DNA from: Methylobacterium sp. J-068
Lineage (GTDB): Bacteria > Pseudomonadota > Alphaproteobacteria > Rhizobiales > Beijerinckiaceae
DNA length: 40,837 nucleotides
Direction of reading: 5' to 3'
Assembly (NCBI RefSeq): GCF_022829445.1
Contig: NZ_JAKSXY010000085.1
Span: 1-40,837 of the forward strand
Of this stretch, positions 19,244 through 27,866 are shown piece after piece. The position numbers and the translations under genes were made by a program. Numbering within the stretch: the stretch's first letter is position 1; every line of letters begins with the position of its first letter. The notes under the pieces are model-generated. The model was not told the origin of the DNA and did not search any database. It saw only the letters and a list, made by a program, of their open reading frames with translations.

Positions 19244-21670
19244 ATGACCCAATCGAAATCGCGCCAGCCCGTTGTTCCGGGCTCGACGGGCTCCTACGCC
19301 GTCCTCCCCCTGCGCGACATCGTCGTGTTCCCGCACATCATCGTGCCGCTCTTCGTCGGCCGCGAGAAGTCGATCCGCGCCCTTGAAGAGGCGGTCCGCA
19401 CCGACCGCCACATCCTGCTGGCGACGCAGATCAACGCGAGCGAGGACGACCCCTCGACGGATGCCATCTACAAGATCGGCACCCTGGCCTCCGTGCTGCA
19501 GCTCCTAAAGCTGCCCGATGGCACCGTGAAGGTGCTGGTCGAGGGCGCGGGACGTGCCAAGATCACCCGCTTCTCGAAGTCCGACACCTATTACGAGGCC
19601 GAGGCCGAGACCCTCACCGACGAACTCGGTGACAGCGTCGAGGCGGAGGCGCTCGCCCGCTCGGTCATCGCCGAGTTCGAGAACTACGTGAAGCTCAACA
19701 AGAAGATCTCGCCCGAGGTCGTCTCCGCCGTGACACAGATCGACGAGCCCTCGAAGCTCGCCGACACGGTGGGCTCGCACCTCGCGGTCAAGATCGCCGA
19801 CAAGCAGGCGATCCTGGAGATTCCCACGGTGGCGCAGCGCCTGGAGCGCGTGCTGTCGCTGATGGAGAGCGAGATCTCCGTGCTCCAGGTGGAGAAGCGC
19901 ATCCGGACCCGCGTGAAGCGGCAGATGGAGAAGACCCAGCGCGAGTACTACCTCAACGAGCAGATGAAGGCGATCCAGAAGGAACTGGGCGATTCCGAGG
20001 ACGGCAAGGACGAACTGGCCGAGCTCGAGGAGAAGATCGAGAAGACCAAGTTCACCAAGGAGGCCCGCGACAAGGCGGTGGCGGAGCTGAAAAAGCTGCG
20101 TCAGATGTCGCCGATGTCGGCGGAAGCCACCGTGGTGCGCAACTACCTCGACTGGATGCTCGGCATCCCGTGGGGCAAGCGCTCGAAGATCAAGAAGGAT
20201 CTCCTCGGCGCCCAGGTCCTGCTCGACGAGGACCATTTCGGCCTCGACAAGGTCAAGGAGCGGATCGTCGAGTATCTCGCCGTGCAGCAGCGCGCGAACA
20301 AGCTCACGGGCCCGATCCTCTGCCTCGTCGGGCCCCCGGGCGTCGGCAAGACCTCGCTCGGCAAGTCCATCGCCAAGGCGACGGGCCGCGAGTTCGTGCG
20401 CATGTCACTCGGCGGCGTGCGGGACGAGGCCGAGATCCGCGGTCACCGCCGCACCTATATCGGATCGATGCCCGGCAAGATCGTCCAGTCGATGCGCAAG
20501 GCGAAGACCTCGAACCCGCTCATCCTGCTCGACGAGATCGACAAGATGGGCATGGACTTCCGGGGCGATCCCTCGGCGGCCCTGCTGGAGGTGCTCGATC
20601 CGGAGCAGAACGCGACCTTCAACGATCACTACCTCGAGGTCGATTACGATCTGTCGAACGTCATGTTCGTCACCACCGCCAACACGCTGAACATCCCCGC
20701 GCCCCTGATGGACCGCATGGAGGTGATCCGCATCGCCGGCTACACCGAGGAGGAGAAGCTCGAGATCGCGCGCAAGCACCTGATCCCGGGCGCGATCAAG
20801 AAGCATGGCCTCGATGCCAAGGAATGGCAGATCGACGATGCCGCGTTGCTGATGCTCATCCGCCGCTACACGCGGGAGGCGGGCGTGCGCAACCTGGAGC
20901 GTGAGCTGTCGAACCTCATCCGCAAAGCGGTCAAGGAGATCCTCATCACCAAGGTGAAGGCCGTCGCCGTCACCGAGGAGAACCTGCCCGTCTTCCTCGG
21001 AGCGCCGAAGTTCCGCTACGGCGAGATCGACGAGGAGGATCAGGTCGGGGTGGTCACAGGGTTAGCCTGGACCGAGGTCGGCGGCGAATTGCTGACGATC
21101 GAGGGCGTCATGATGCCCGGCAAGGGCAAGATGACGGTGACGGGCAACCTGCGCGACGTGATGAAGGAGTCGATCTCGGCCGCGGCGAGCTATGTCCGCT
21201 CGCGGGCCGTCGATTTCGGCATCGAGCCGCCGCTGTTCGAGCGCCGGGACATCCACGTCCACGTGCCGGAGGGGGCGACCCCGAAGGACGGGCCGTCCGC
21301 CGGCATCGGCATGGCGACCGCGATCATCTCGACGCTGACGGGCATTCCGGTGCGCCGTGACGTGGCGATGACGGGCGAGGTCACCCTGCGTGGCCGCGTG
21401 CTGCCGATCGGCGGCCTCAAGGAGAAGCTGCTCGCGGCTCTGCGCGGTGGCATCAAGACGGTCCTCATCCCGGAGGAGAACGCCAAGGACATCGCCGAGG
21501 TGCCCGACAGCGTGAAGAACGGGATGGAGATCATCCCCGTCTCGCGGATGGACCAGGTGCTCCAGCACGCCCTGGTCCGGGTGCCCGAGGCGATCGAATG
21601 GGAGGAGCCGGCCCGTCCGGTCCGTCCCGTCATCGCCGACGAGGATTCCGCGACGGTGATCGCCCATTGA
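19244..21670 (+). CDS. lon: ATP-dependent protease Lon
   Basis: An 808-residue AAA+ serine protease (LonA type) that degrades misfolded and short-lived regulatory proteins in the cytoplasm. An N-terminal substrate-recognition domain (about 15-210, YAVLPLRDIVVFPHIIVPLF) is followed by a helical, coiled-coil segment, the AAA+ module with Walker A GPPGVGKTSLGK (about 363) and ILLDEIDKMG, and the protease domain. The catalytic Ser is residue 685 in KDGPSAGIGMATAI, with Lys about 43 residues later near GGIKTV. ATG 19244 has GAGGAAG 6 bases upstream; an in-frame ATG at 19229 has none. It ends at a strong intrinsic terminator. Confidence 0.98.
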   Translation: MTQSKSRQPVVPGSTGSYAVLPLRDIVVFPHIIVPLFVGREKSIRALEEAVRTDRHILLATQINASEDDPSTDAIYKIGTLASVLQLLKLPDGTVKVLVEGAGRAKITRFSKSDTYYEAEAETLTDELGDSVEAEALARSVIAEFENYVKLNKKISPEVVSAVTQIDEPSKLADTVGSHLAVKIADKQAILEIPTVAQRLERVLSLMESEISVLQVEKRIRTRVKRQMEKTQREYYLNEQMKAIQKELGDSEDGKDELAELEEKIEKTKFTKEARDKAVAELKKLRQMSPMSAEATVVRNYLDWMLGIPWGKRSKIKKDLLGAQVLLDEDHFGLDKVKERIVEYLAVQQRANKLTGPILCLVGPPGVGKTSLGKSIAKATGREFVRMSLGGVRDEAEIRGHRRTYIGSMPGKIVQSMRKAKTSNPLILLDEIDKMGMDFRGDPSAALLEVLDPEQNATFNDHYLEVDYDLSNVMFVTTANTLNIPAPLMDRMEVIRIAGYTEEEKLEIARKHLIPGAIKKHGLDAKEWQIDDAALLMLIRRYTREAGVRNLERELSNLIRKAVKEILITKVKAVAVTEENLPVFLGAPKFRYGEIDEEDQVGVVTGLAWTEVGGELLTIEGVMMPGKGKMTVTGNLRDVMKESISAAASYVRSRAVDFGIEPPLFERRDIHVHVPEGATPKDGPSAGIGMATAIISTLTGIPVRRDVAMTGEVTLRGRVLPIGGLKEKLLAALRGGIKTVLIPEENAKDIAEVPDSVKNGMEIIPVSRMDQVLQHALVRVPEAIEWEEPARPVRPVIADEDSATVIAH

Positions 21671-21696
21671 GGGCGGCGGGGGTTTGAAGTGAAGCG

Positions 21697-21726
21697 AGGC
21701 CTCGGCAGACATGCCGGGGCCTTTTT
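21697..21726 (+). terminator. lon intrinsic terminator
   Basis: AGGCCTCGGCA (21697-21707) pairs with TGCCGGGGCCT (21712-21722, one G-T pair) around GACA, and the stem runs into a run of five T. A classical rho-independent stop. Confidence 0.88.
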
Positions 21727-21801
21727 GCTGGGCGCGTCCCGCGTCACCGCCCCGTCGGGGGTTGCGCGCCCTCATGCGCTTCCGTTACGAAGCGGCGCGG
21801 C

Positions 21802-21877
21802 GGGCGGTTAGCTCAGTTGGTAGAGCGTCTCCTTTACACGGAGAGGGTCGGGGGTTCGAGTCCCTCACCGCCCACCA
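21802..21877 (+). tRNA. tRNA-Val (TAC)
   Basis: A 76-nt cloverleaf with encoded CCA. The acceptor is GGGCGGT/ACCGCCC and the anticodon stem-loop TCTCCTTTACACGGAGA has a TAC anticodon. The DNA beyond its 3' end changes from housekeeping to accessory-looking genes, so it could be an integration site. No second copy of the tRNA 3' end was seen in the window. Confidence 0.97.
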
Positions 21878-22154
21878 TATCCGTCAATGGCTTAGCCATA
21901 GGTCTGCTGACTAGCCTTCTCGCTTTGAAAGCACAGGGTAAGCTGGAAGCTGCGCGAAGACCCGTGCGCGGAAACCATCGGCCCGCGCTACGGTGATCCG
22001 CATCTCGAAGTCATCCGGACGCGGCCGCGTGCGCGGCAGGCTTCGAGCCGGCAGTTCTTGCCCTGCTCCCGGACTTCTCGACCGATCGAAGAGGGGGCCA
22101 TTGCGGGATTCATCCCTGCCAGAGCCTGGGCTGCCCGAAGACGGCCGGCCGTTC

Positions 22155-23807
22155 TCAATTCCGGACCGCGATGGCGATGTGGTTGGTGTGGGGTGCGCCC
22201 TGGCCACCTGTCGGCAGCGCAGTCAGCTCGGCGAAGGCCTGGAGGGTCGCGCCGGCCGGCATGTTGCGACGCGTGACCCGCACCTGCCCCACGCCGTCGA
22301 CGATGGGCGCTTTGGCGATGCGTCCCCCCGCCTGGAGCACGGAGATGGCGCCCTGCGCGCCCGGGAAGTCGAAATTGACACTGACCTCTACCTCGGCGAG
22401 GCCGCCCGGCGGCACGGTGAAGATACCCGTGCCGGTCGTGTAGTCGCGCAGGTAGCGGGCGACGTCGCCACTGGGGTCGACGGTCTGGAAGGCGATGGAC
22501 TGGCCCCCGATGGTGAGGGGCTGGGTCACGCCGAATGCGTAGAGCACCTGGCGGAACCCGTGATGCGCGATGCCGTTCTCGGTGCCGGAAAGGGCCGCGC
22601 GAAAGCCGGTGCCGAAGCCGAGATCGTCGACCCAGACGTCGGTCTTGGTGCTGCCGGCGAGGACGTTGGCGCGTTTCCGCTGGCCTGCCGGAAACCACAT
22701 GCGGCTGTTCTGCCAGACCACCTCGCCGTCGTAGTCGGCTCCGGTCTGGAGGAGGGGCGTGAGGTCCTGGCTGTGATAGCCGCCCACGCCGGTGAACGAA
22801 ATGAGCCCTCGGTTGCCGGCAGCAGGGGCGGAGGCGAGTTTCTCCGGGTTGAGGGTGTTCGCGAGCTGGGAGGCCGATTCCACGGTCGTCCCGCGTATCC
22901 GCACCCGGCCCCATTGCACGCCCTTGTCCGGGGCGGCGATCGGCTGGTTCTCGACGAGGACGCCCGTGGTGATGCCCGCCATGAGCAGCTCGCCGCCTGT
23001 CACGGTGACATCGGCGCCGACCGCGACGATGCCCTTGTGGCGTATCCCGGCCCAATTCCGCGAAGGCGCGCCCAGGTCGTCGGACCCCCATTGAGCGCCG
23101 ACGACGTGGACGTAGGTCTCGGTGCCGATGAACTGGGCGACCTGGGTACAGCCGTAGGTGTGGCCGCCGAAGAAAGTCAGCTCGGACAGGAGCGTGCTGG
23201 GTTTGTCCGGGGACCCGATCTTATAGCAGAGCTTCGCCTGGGTTGCGCTCAGATTGTGCACCTCCGAGCCCTGCGCGTTGGTGTTCCACCAGAAGGCCGC
23301 TTCGTAATTGGTCCTGTACTGGGCGGAGACTTCGAGCTTGCCCGTGATGTTGACCACCCCAGCCCGGAACTCCAGCACGCTCGGCGTCGGAGCCGTCGCG
23401 TTTCCGAGGAAACGGCAATTGCCGGTAAATCGAAGCCCGCCACTCGCGACGACGATCTGGCTCACACGGTAATCGCCGTGGCACGAGAACGGGCGGTTCT
23501 GCGCCAGCGCGGTGTCGATCGCGGTCTGAACGGCGACGGTCGCGTCGTCCCCCGAATAGAGCTCCGGGAAATGCTGCGGCGTGATGGGCAGATCACCGAA
23601 CAGGCTGGACAGGGTCCGAGGCGTCGTGAGGTTGAACGGATTCGCGCGCGTTCCATCGGTGGGGTCCGACGAATTCGGTCCCTTCAGCGTCGGGGAGGGC
23701 GTCTGCCCCACGTCCGGGGGGCTGCCCGGCCGTCGCCCGGCATCGAGCGCGGGCGCCGATCCGGGCAGGAGCAGACAGACCACGAGAGGAATCTTGCCCA
23801 GACGCAT
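22155..23807 (-). CDS. exported right-handed beta-helix protein
   Basis: A 550-residue protein with a Sec signal (MRLGKIPLVVCLLLPGSAPA, cut near ALDA). Residues 82-125 (ELYSGDDATVAVQTAIDTAL, then FSCHGDYRVSQIVV) resemble the start of pectate-lyase-3 or tailspike beta-helix domains: a D-D-T-x-A-x-Q-x-A-I-D segment, then a strand that sets the helix. The middle is a long run of short beta-strands with Gly and Asn turns. The last 95 residues or so (from TGTGIFTVPPGGLAEVEVSV) look like a separate jelly-roll, C1q/TNF-like, domain, as found at the ends of phage fibres. No catalytic residues are obvious. It probably binds or modifies a polysaccharide. The ATG at 23807 has TGGAGAC about 6 bases upstream. 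Confidence 0.7.
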   Translation of the reverse strand: MRLGKIPLVVCLLLPGSAPALDAGRRPGSPPDVGQTPSPTLKGPNSSDPTDGTRANPFNLTTPRTLSSLFGDLPITPQHFPELYSGDDATVAVQTAIDTALAQNRPFSCHGDYRVSQIVVASGGLRFTGNCRFLGNATAPTPSVLEFRAGVVNITGKLEVSAQYRTNYEAAFWWNTNAQGSEVHNLSATQAKLCYKIGSPDKPSTLLSELTFFGGHTYGCTQVAQFIGTETYVHVVGAQWGSDDLGAPSRNWAGIRHKGIVAVGADVTVTGGELLMAGITTGVLVENQPIAAPDKGVQWGRVRIRGTTVESASQLANTLNPEKLASAPAAGNRGLISFTGVGGYHSQDLTPLLQTGADYDGEVVWQNSRMWFPAGQRKRANVLAGSTKTDVWVDDLGFGTGFRAALSGTENGIAHHGFRQVLYAFGVTQPLTIGGQSIAFQTVDPSGDVARYLRDYTTGTGIFTVPPGGLAEVEVSVNFDFPGAQGAISVLQAGGRIAKAPIVDGVGQVRVTRRNMPAGATLQAFAELTALPTGGQGAPHTNHIAIAVRN

Positions 23808-24001
23808 GGAATCGTCTCCAGATGGTTTTAGAGAGGGCGCGTCAGACGCCGGCCGGACACCGCGCCTTGGTCCGTGAGCTTCCGGCGGCAGGCTGTCGAC
23901 CCCTTTGCGACGTGCCATCTCGGGTCCGCGCACAGGCTCGCGACTATGGTCTGCGAGGTGGCATCCGTCCGCTCCAGCGAATACGTCTTGCCGGATACAA
24001 T

Positions 24002-24241
24002 TTAGTTCTGCTTGCTATCGTTCTGCATCGCGACCAGTTGACGTGCGTAGACCAATAAGCTCTCGCACGAAAAGTCATTATCCAATTCGGACCAGAGGCG
24101 AAGCAATTCCAATGTATACTCTGGATTGGTGATCCGGCCGGCCGAACGGCGGAAGCTGTCGACCGGGACACCCAAGGCTTCGGCGATGCGGGCCAGCGAC
24201 TGCTCCGCGAGAACGTCGTCCGATTTTTTCCGGTCCGGCAT
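24002..24241 (-). CDS. small hypothetical protein, regulator-like
   Basis: A 79-residue acidic protein. The segment LARIAEALGVPVDSFRR resembles the end of a Cro/C1-type helix-turn-helix (A-E-A-L-G-V-x-x-x-x-F), but the first half of such a domain is missing. The rest (YTLELLRLWSELDNDF, LLVYARQLVAM) is helical and like the C-terminal tails of some alphaproteobacterial regulators. The stop is TTA on the plus strand at 24002-24004. The ribosome binding site is weak. Codon use and base content are AT-richer than in neighbouring genes, which suits a recent arrival or a gene under weaker selection. No function is assigned. Confidence 0.55.
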   Translation of the reverse strand: MPDRKKSDDVLAEQSLARIAEALGVPVDSFRRSAGRITNPEYTLELLRLWSELDNDFSCESLLVYARQLVAMQNDSKQN

Positions 24242-24392
24242 GCCTTGAGCCCATCATACAGACCGCATCGCTTAACGGAATTTTTAAGATCAGTCACCGT
24301 CGGAATGGCGGAATTATTTCTGCGTTCCGCCATGCGAAGCGATGTATGGAGGCTGAAATTCCCACGTCAGAGAAATTAAACAAAATCAATAG

Positions 24393-24518
24393 ATGGCGTC
24401 ATCTTTGCACGAGGCATTGTTCAACGCAGCAAATCTCCTGGCGAATGACGACATCCAACGCCCGGCCCTGGCAATCGAGAGCCGGTGGATCATCGACGCG
24501 AAGTCCTGCGTTGACTAG
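24393..24518 (+). CDS. possible 41-residue protein
   Basis: An ATG at 24393 opens MASSLHEALFNAANLLANDD and runs to a TAG at 24516-24518, ending AIESRWIIDAKSCVD. The composition looks like a real helical protein, but no good ribosome binding site is seen. It precedes the PAS gene by 41 bp on the same strand. It could be real and coupled to that gene, or chance. Confidence 0.35.
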   Translation: MASSLHEALFNAANLLANDDIQRPALAIESRWIIDAKSCVD

Positions 24519-24559
24519 GTTCCAACAAGGCTTCTGGCCAATCCGTGGGGGAAACCGGC

Positions 24560-25180
24560 ATGCCAAGCGATTCACAGGCCGATGTCCCGACCCACCGACG
24601 ACGATCCGTGATCGACGACAAGACCTCGGCGCTCCTCGCGGCCCAGGCCGGCGTTTGGGATTACGATATGGAGCGGGACCGTTTCTGCTACTGCCGTGGG
24701 GCGGCCCTCGCATTCGGGTTGCCGAACGATCAGCGACTCACCGGTCTCGGATTGGGCGAACTCGCGGCCGTGGTGCATCCGGAGGACCGGGCGACCTACC
24801 TCGCGAAGGTGGCCCCAATCCTCCGGAGCGGCGGCATGATCAATGCGACGTTGCGCACCGATCCTGCGCTTGGGCCTTCCCGTCGCCTTCTCATGCGCGG
24901 CAACGTGAGCCCCGCGGAAGGCCGAAGCGACGTCCGCACGAGCGGCATCGTCGTCGATTTGTCGGATTCTGGCCTGCTCGAAGCTGCGCAGGACGAAGTG
25001 TCGGATGGCCGAGGCGCTTTCCCCGCGGGATTGCTCGAGGGGATCGACCACCTGATCGCGGCCCGGCGGTGCTTGGCCGAGATGCGCGCACCGGACGCGA
25101 AGGACAGCCTGCTTCTCTTGGACCACCTGCTGATCAACCTGGCACGAGGCCTCGCTCAGGAGGTGCGCGCCCGACATTGA
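24560..25180 (+). CDS. PAS domain protein
   Basis: A 206-residue soluble protein. Residues about 28-115 form a PAS fold: AAQAGVWDYDMERDRFCYCR (strand A/B with the W-D-x-D core), then LGELAAVVHPEDRATYLAKV, the H-P-E-D-R helix typical of PAS_3. A short variable region follows, then about 50 residues of helices (AARRCLAEMRAPDAKDSLLL). The C-terminal helices could mimic a dimerisation domain, but no H-box or kinase domain is present. It may be a stand-alone sensor whose partner is encoded elsewhere. ATG 24560 is preferred to the in-frame GTG at 24545, because GGGGG lies before it at reasonable spacing. Confidence 0.7.
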   Translation: MPSDSQADVPTHRRRSVIDDKTSALLAAQAGVWDYDMERDRFCYCRGAALAFGLPNDQRLTGLGLGELAAVVHPEDRATYLAKVAPILRSGGMINATLRTDPALGPSRRLLMRGNVSPAEGRSDVRTSGIVVDLSDSGLLEAAQDEVSDGRGAFPAGLLEGIDHLIAARRCLAEMRAPDAKDSLLLLDHLLINLARGLAQEVRARH

Positions 25181-25416
25181 CCGAAAAACTCGCGCCGGCG
25201 ACGTGACACACCAATGGGGGCTCGGTCATGGCCCGTTCGATGGGCGGCGTGAGTGCCTCACGCGATCGGATGAATTCCGGTATGATCGGCCCGCGTCGCA
25301 GGATGCGCGAGGCAAAGCGCCTCCCCGGCGGCTCGTGACCTCGGGCGCTCCTCTTTCCTGTCATCGTGGATGCGGTGAGGATCTCCCCGAATCCGCTTTC
25401 ATCGCAGAGGTACACC

Positions 25417-25704
25417 GTGACGGATGAAGCCGGCGATCGTTCGGGCCCGGGGCGGGGCTTCCCGCCGCCCTGGATCGTGGTCGAGAAGGCCGAGAGTTTC
25501 TGTGTCGAGGATGCGAGCGGGCTCGCCGTCGCCTGGACCTACTTCTCGGCCGATGCCGACCAGCGCGCGGCGACCGGCGCCATGACGCGGGACGAGGCGC
25601 AACGCATCGCCAAGGCGATCGCCATGGTTCCGGAGATGCGGACGATCATCCGCTCGCTGCAGGATGGCCTCGCCGAGGCGGAGTCCGGCGACCCGGATTC
25701 CTGA
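25417..25704 (+). CDS. conserved-looking hypothetical protein
   Basis: A 95-residue acidic protein. A short disordered start (TDEAGDRSGPGRGFPPP) leads into WIVVEKAESFCVEDASGLAVAWTYFS, a beta-hairpin-like segment, then helices with MTRDEAQRIAKAIAMVPEM. I do not know its function. I recall small proteins with the W-x-V-E-x-x-E-x-F-x-V-x-D-x-x-G pattern being common in Methylobacterium. The GTG start at 25417 has AGAGG about 6 bases upstream and is preferred to an in-frame ATG at 25366. Confidence 0.65.
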   Translation: MTDEAGDRSGPGRGFPPPWIVVEKAESFCVEDASGLAVAWTYFSADADQRAATGAMTRDEAQRIAKAIAMVPEMRTIIRSLQDGLAEAESGDPDS

Positions 25705-25749
25705 GCGCGTGTCGTCCCGGCCGATGCCGGACCCTTCCGGCGGGAGGCC

Positions 25750-26274
25750 TCAGCCTCCGGCCATCACCAGGGCCCAGAAGCGCTTGTAGCGGGTGCCCGG
25801 CGCATCGACCCGCGCGATGCCGACGCGCTTGAGCTGCGGGAGCAGCATGTTCTTGTTGTGCTCGGGCGAGGCCTTCCAGCGGGCCAGTACCTCGTCGAAG
25901 GTCGCCGAGCCGGCGCTCAGGTTCTCGGAGGCGTAGGTGCGCCCGAACCCGGCCTCCGCCATGCGGGCGTTGAAGGTGCCGCCGATCTCGTGGCTGAGGC
26001 GTCCGGCCTTCGCGTTCGAGGCGGCCTGGTAGGAGGCGGCCCGGATCAGGCTCGAATCGATGACGACGGGACCGAGCCCATGCTGCGCGCGGTAGCGCGA
26101 GATCGCGGCGGCCGCCGCCTGCTCGTCGAGGACCACGAGGCTGGTCGGCTGCTCGGGTGCGATGAGACTCGGGCTGCCGCAGCCGGCCAGCATCAGGAGA
26201 AGCGAGAGGCCGGCGAAGAGGGGCGCGCGGCAGACGCAGCGGGGGAACGCGGATATGGGCATGAGTGCGGGCAT
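25750..26274 (-). CDS. CAP (SCP/PR1) domain lipoprotein
   Basis: About 174 residues. A lipoprotein signal (LFAGLSLLLMLAGCGSPS) carries the lipobox LAGC, so the mature protein is probably anchored by its Cys to the outer or inner membrane. The rest is a CAP-superfamily domain: YRAQHGLGPVVIDSSLIRAA, LSHEIGGTFNARMAEAGF, the family histidine in LSHE, and Y-A-S-E-N-L-S, then WKASPEHNKNMLLPQLKRVG, matching the S-x-x-H-x-x-N/I-L-x-x-x-x motif. CAP proteins in bacteria are linked to cell-envelope functions, but mostly without a defined reaction. Two starts are possible, ATG 26274 or 26262; neither has a strong binding site. Confidence 0.85.
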   Translation of the reverse strand: MPALMPISAFPRCVCRAPLFAGLSLLLMLAGCGSPSLIAPEQPTSLVVLDEQAAAAAISRYRAQHGLGPVVIDSSLIRAASYQAASNAKAGRLSHEIGGTFNARMAEAGFGRTYASENLSAGSATFDEVLARWKASPEHNKNMLLPQLKRVGIARVDAPGTRYKRFWALVMAGG

Positions 26275-26589
26275 GGGTTCGAAAGGATCTCGCGGCGCGC
26301 CTCGGCGGGAGCGGACCCCTTTCCGGGCCGATGCGGCGAAAACGCGGCACGCGTCCGGGCCTCGCGCCACCCGCCCACGCCTGTGTCTTCCCGATCACGA
26401 CGCCCCGCGAGCCGGCGCGGGTGCCGCGCGGACGGGTGGTGATGGCCAGGATCGGTCAGGCTCGCCATCCGCCGCATCCGCATGAAGGCGGAGCGTGTGG
26501 AAGGTAGACCGGGGCCGGACACGACATCGACGAGCCGCGAGGACGACGGAGGCCGGATCGGCCACGCAAATGAAATGCAGGATGAGGAA
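26275..26589. other. 315-bp gap between the CAP gene and tRNA-Asp
   Basis: The minus-strand frames open here are Arg/Pro-rich and look like shadows. I see no convincing gene, promoter or terminator. It must contain the 3' end of the tRNA-Asp transcript and the CAP gene promoter. Confidence 0.5.
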
Positions 26590-26666
26590 TGGCGCGGGCG
26601 ACGGGACTCGAACCCGCGACCTCCGGCGTGACAGGCCGGCACTCTAACCGACTGAGCTACGCCCGC
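26590..26666 (-). tRNA. tRNA-Asp (GTC), copy 1
   Basis: A 77-nt cloverleaf with encoded CCA. The acceptor is GCGGGCG/CGCCCGC, and the anticodon loop is CTGTCAC with GTC. It is identical to the copy at 26693-26769, 26 bp upstream on the same strand. Confidence 0.97.
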
Positions 26667-26692
26667 ATCATTTATTCGGTCTGAAGGCGACG

Positions 26693-26769
26693 TGGCGCGG
26701 GCGACGGGACTCGAACCCGCGACCTCCGGCGTGACAGGCCGGCACTCTAACCGACTGAGCTACGCCCGC
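26693..26769 (-). tRNA. tRNA-Asp (GTC), copy 2
   Basis: Identical in sequence to copy 1, including the encoded CCA. This is a tandem duplication, and both copies are probably in one transcript starting upstream (right) of this copy. Confidence 0.97.
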
Positions 26770-26926
26770 TTGACGTCCCGCCCCGTTTCCGGCGGTGTCG
26801 GGGGTGTAGGTTCAGTGCCGGGGGCTGTCAAGCAATCCCGGAGCGCATTCGCATGGGAATCTGGCGGGAGCGATCCGGCGCGGCCGACGGTCCGCGGGCA
26901 GGGGGATTCTCGCCGTCGGGCCACCA

Positions 26927-26955
26927 TTGAAACCGCGTCTCTTTTCTGTCATACG
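26927..26955 (+). promoter_or_regulatory. rpmI: candidate promoter for rpmI-rplT
   Basis: TTGAAA (26927-26932) and CATACG (26950-26955) are separated by 17 bp. The -35 is good and the -10 poor. It lies in the 316-bp gap (26770-27085) before rpmI, which holds no infC gene here. Confidence 0.35.
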
Positions 26956-26967
26956 CCCCCTCGCGTT

Positions 26968-27002
26968 GAACCGCCCGGCCGATCGGGCTGCCGTGGCGGT
27001 TC
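26968..27002 (+). promoter_or_regulatory. inverted repeat in the rpmI leader
   Basis: GAACCGCC (26968-26975) pairs with GGCGGTTC (26995-27002), enclosing a smaller GC-rich hairpin. In other bacteria L20 represses rpmI-rplT by binding mRNA structure, so this is a candidate leader element, unproven here. Confidence 0.3.
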
Positions 27003-27085
27003 GTGCTGCTCCATCAGAAGCATCAACCGAGCGCATCCCTTCGATCCGAGCCGGATCGGAGACGTTGCGCGTTCAGGAGAGCCAA

Positions 27086-27289
27086 ATGCCCAAGCTGAAA
27101 ACCAAGTCGGGCGCGAAGAAGCGCTTCAAGATCACCGGCACCGGCAAGGTCATGTACGCCCAGGCCGGCAAGCGCCACGGGATGATCAAGCGGACGACGA
27201 AGCAGATCCGCAACCTGCGCGGCACCACCACCCTGTTCGAGGGCGATGCCGCCAACGTGAAGAAGTACTTCCTGCCCAACAGCCGGTAA
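27086..27289 (+). CDS. rpmI: 50S ribosomal protein L35
   Basis: A 67-residue basic protein of the large subunit. [20 protein letters not shown] is the family signature and the ending KKYFLPNSR is typical. AGGAG lies 6 bases before ATG 27086. It is followed by rplT after 48 bp, the usual order, but infC, often first in this operon, is absent upstream. Confidence 0.97.
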   Translation: MPKLKTKSGAKKRFKITGTGKVMYAQAGKRHGMIKRTTKQIRNLRGTTTLFEGDAANVKKYFLPNSR

Positions 27290-27337
27290 GCCTTCACGAC
27301 GCCGACACTGCATCTTTCGTAATCCAGGAGAATTCCC

Positions 27338-27709
27338 ATGGCCCGCGTCAAGCGCGGCGTGACCAGTCACGCGAAGCACAAGAAAGTCCTCAAGGCCGCC
27401 CGTGGTTATTACGGTCGCCGCAAGAATACGATCCGGATCGCCAAGCAGGCGGTCGAGAAGGGCATGCAGTATGCCTATCGCGATCGGAAGAACAAGAAGC
27501 GCACGTTCCGCGCGCTCTGGATCCAGCGCCTCAACGCCGCCGTGCGCGAGCATGGCCTGACCTATTCGCGCTTCATCGACGGCCTGACGAAGTCGGGCGT
27601 CGCCGTGGACCGCAAGGCCCTGTCCGATCTCGCGATCCACGAGCCCGCCTCGTTCGCGGCGGTGGTCGAGATCGCCAAGGCCGCCCTCCCGGCCGCCAAG
27701 GCCGCCTGA
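27338..27709 (+). CDS. rplT: 50S ribosomal protein L20
   Basis: A 123-residue protein needed early in large-subunit assembly. [20 protein letters not shown] and the helical RNA-binding [19 protein letters not shown] are canonical, as is the C-terminal globular part ([20 protein letters not shown]). In other bacteria this C-terminal domain also represses the operon by binding its mRNA. AGGAGAATTCCC precedes ATG 27338. Two terminator-like hairpins follow. Confidence 0.98.
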   Translation: MARVKRGVTSHAKHKKVLKAARGYYGRRKNTIRIAKQAVEKGMQYAYRDRKNKKRTFRALWIQRLNAAVREHGLTYSRFIDGLTKSGVAVDRKALSDLAIHEPASFAAVVEIAKAALPAAKAA

Positions 27710-27715
27710 GTCGAC

Positions 27716-27736
27716 CGCGCGGCTCAGGGCCGCGCG
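27716..27736 (+). terminator. first hairpin after rplT
   Basis: CGCGCGGC (27716-27723) pairs with GCCGCGCG (27729-27736) around TCAGG, 7 bp after the rplT stop, followed by TTCC. Confidence 0.55.
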
Positions 27737-27748
27737 TTCCGTCCTCAC

Positions 27749-27785
27749 CGAAAGGCGCGGCGCCCGAAAGGAGCCGCGCCTTTCG
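27749..27785 (+). terminator. second, stronger hairpin after rplT
   Basis: CGAAAGGCGCGGC (27749-27761) pairs with GCCGCGCCTTTCG (27773-27785), a 13-bp perfect stem with an 11-nt loop, then GCGTTTCG. It probably ends the rpmI-rplT transcript before pheS. Confidence 0.7.
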
Positions 27786-27866
27786 GCGTTTCGCGCGATG
27801 CGTTTCGCCGAGACCCTCGGGTTTTTGCCGGCGCGGCCGCCGACTTTATGGGCGTAGCCGCTTGCA

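Noticed and set aside
21911..22207. 98-codon minus-strand frame overlapping the end of the beta-helix gene
   Set aside because: Arg/Pro/Ser-rich, overlaps a clear gene and shows no family pattern.
27798..27857. Possible 19-residue leader peptide before pheS, overlapping a CCGAG/CTCGG-T5 hairpin
   Set aside because: Only two Phe codons, no ribosome binding site, and the hairpin lies within it rather than after it, so it does not look like a working attenuator.
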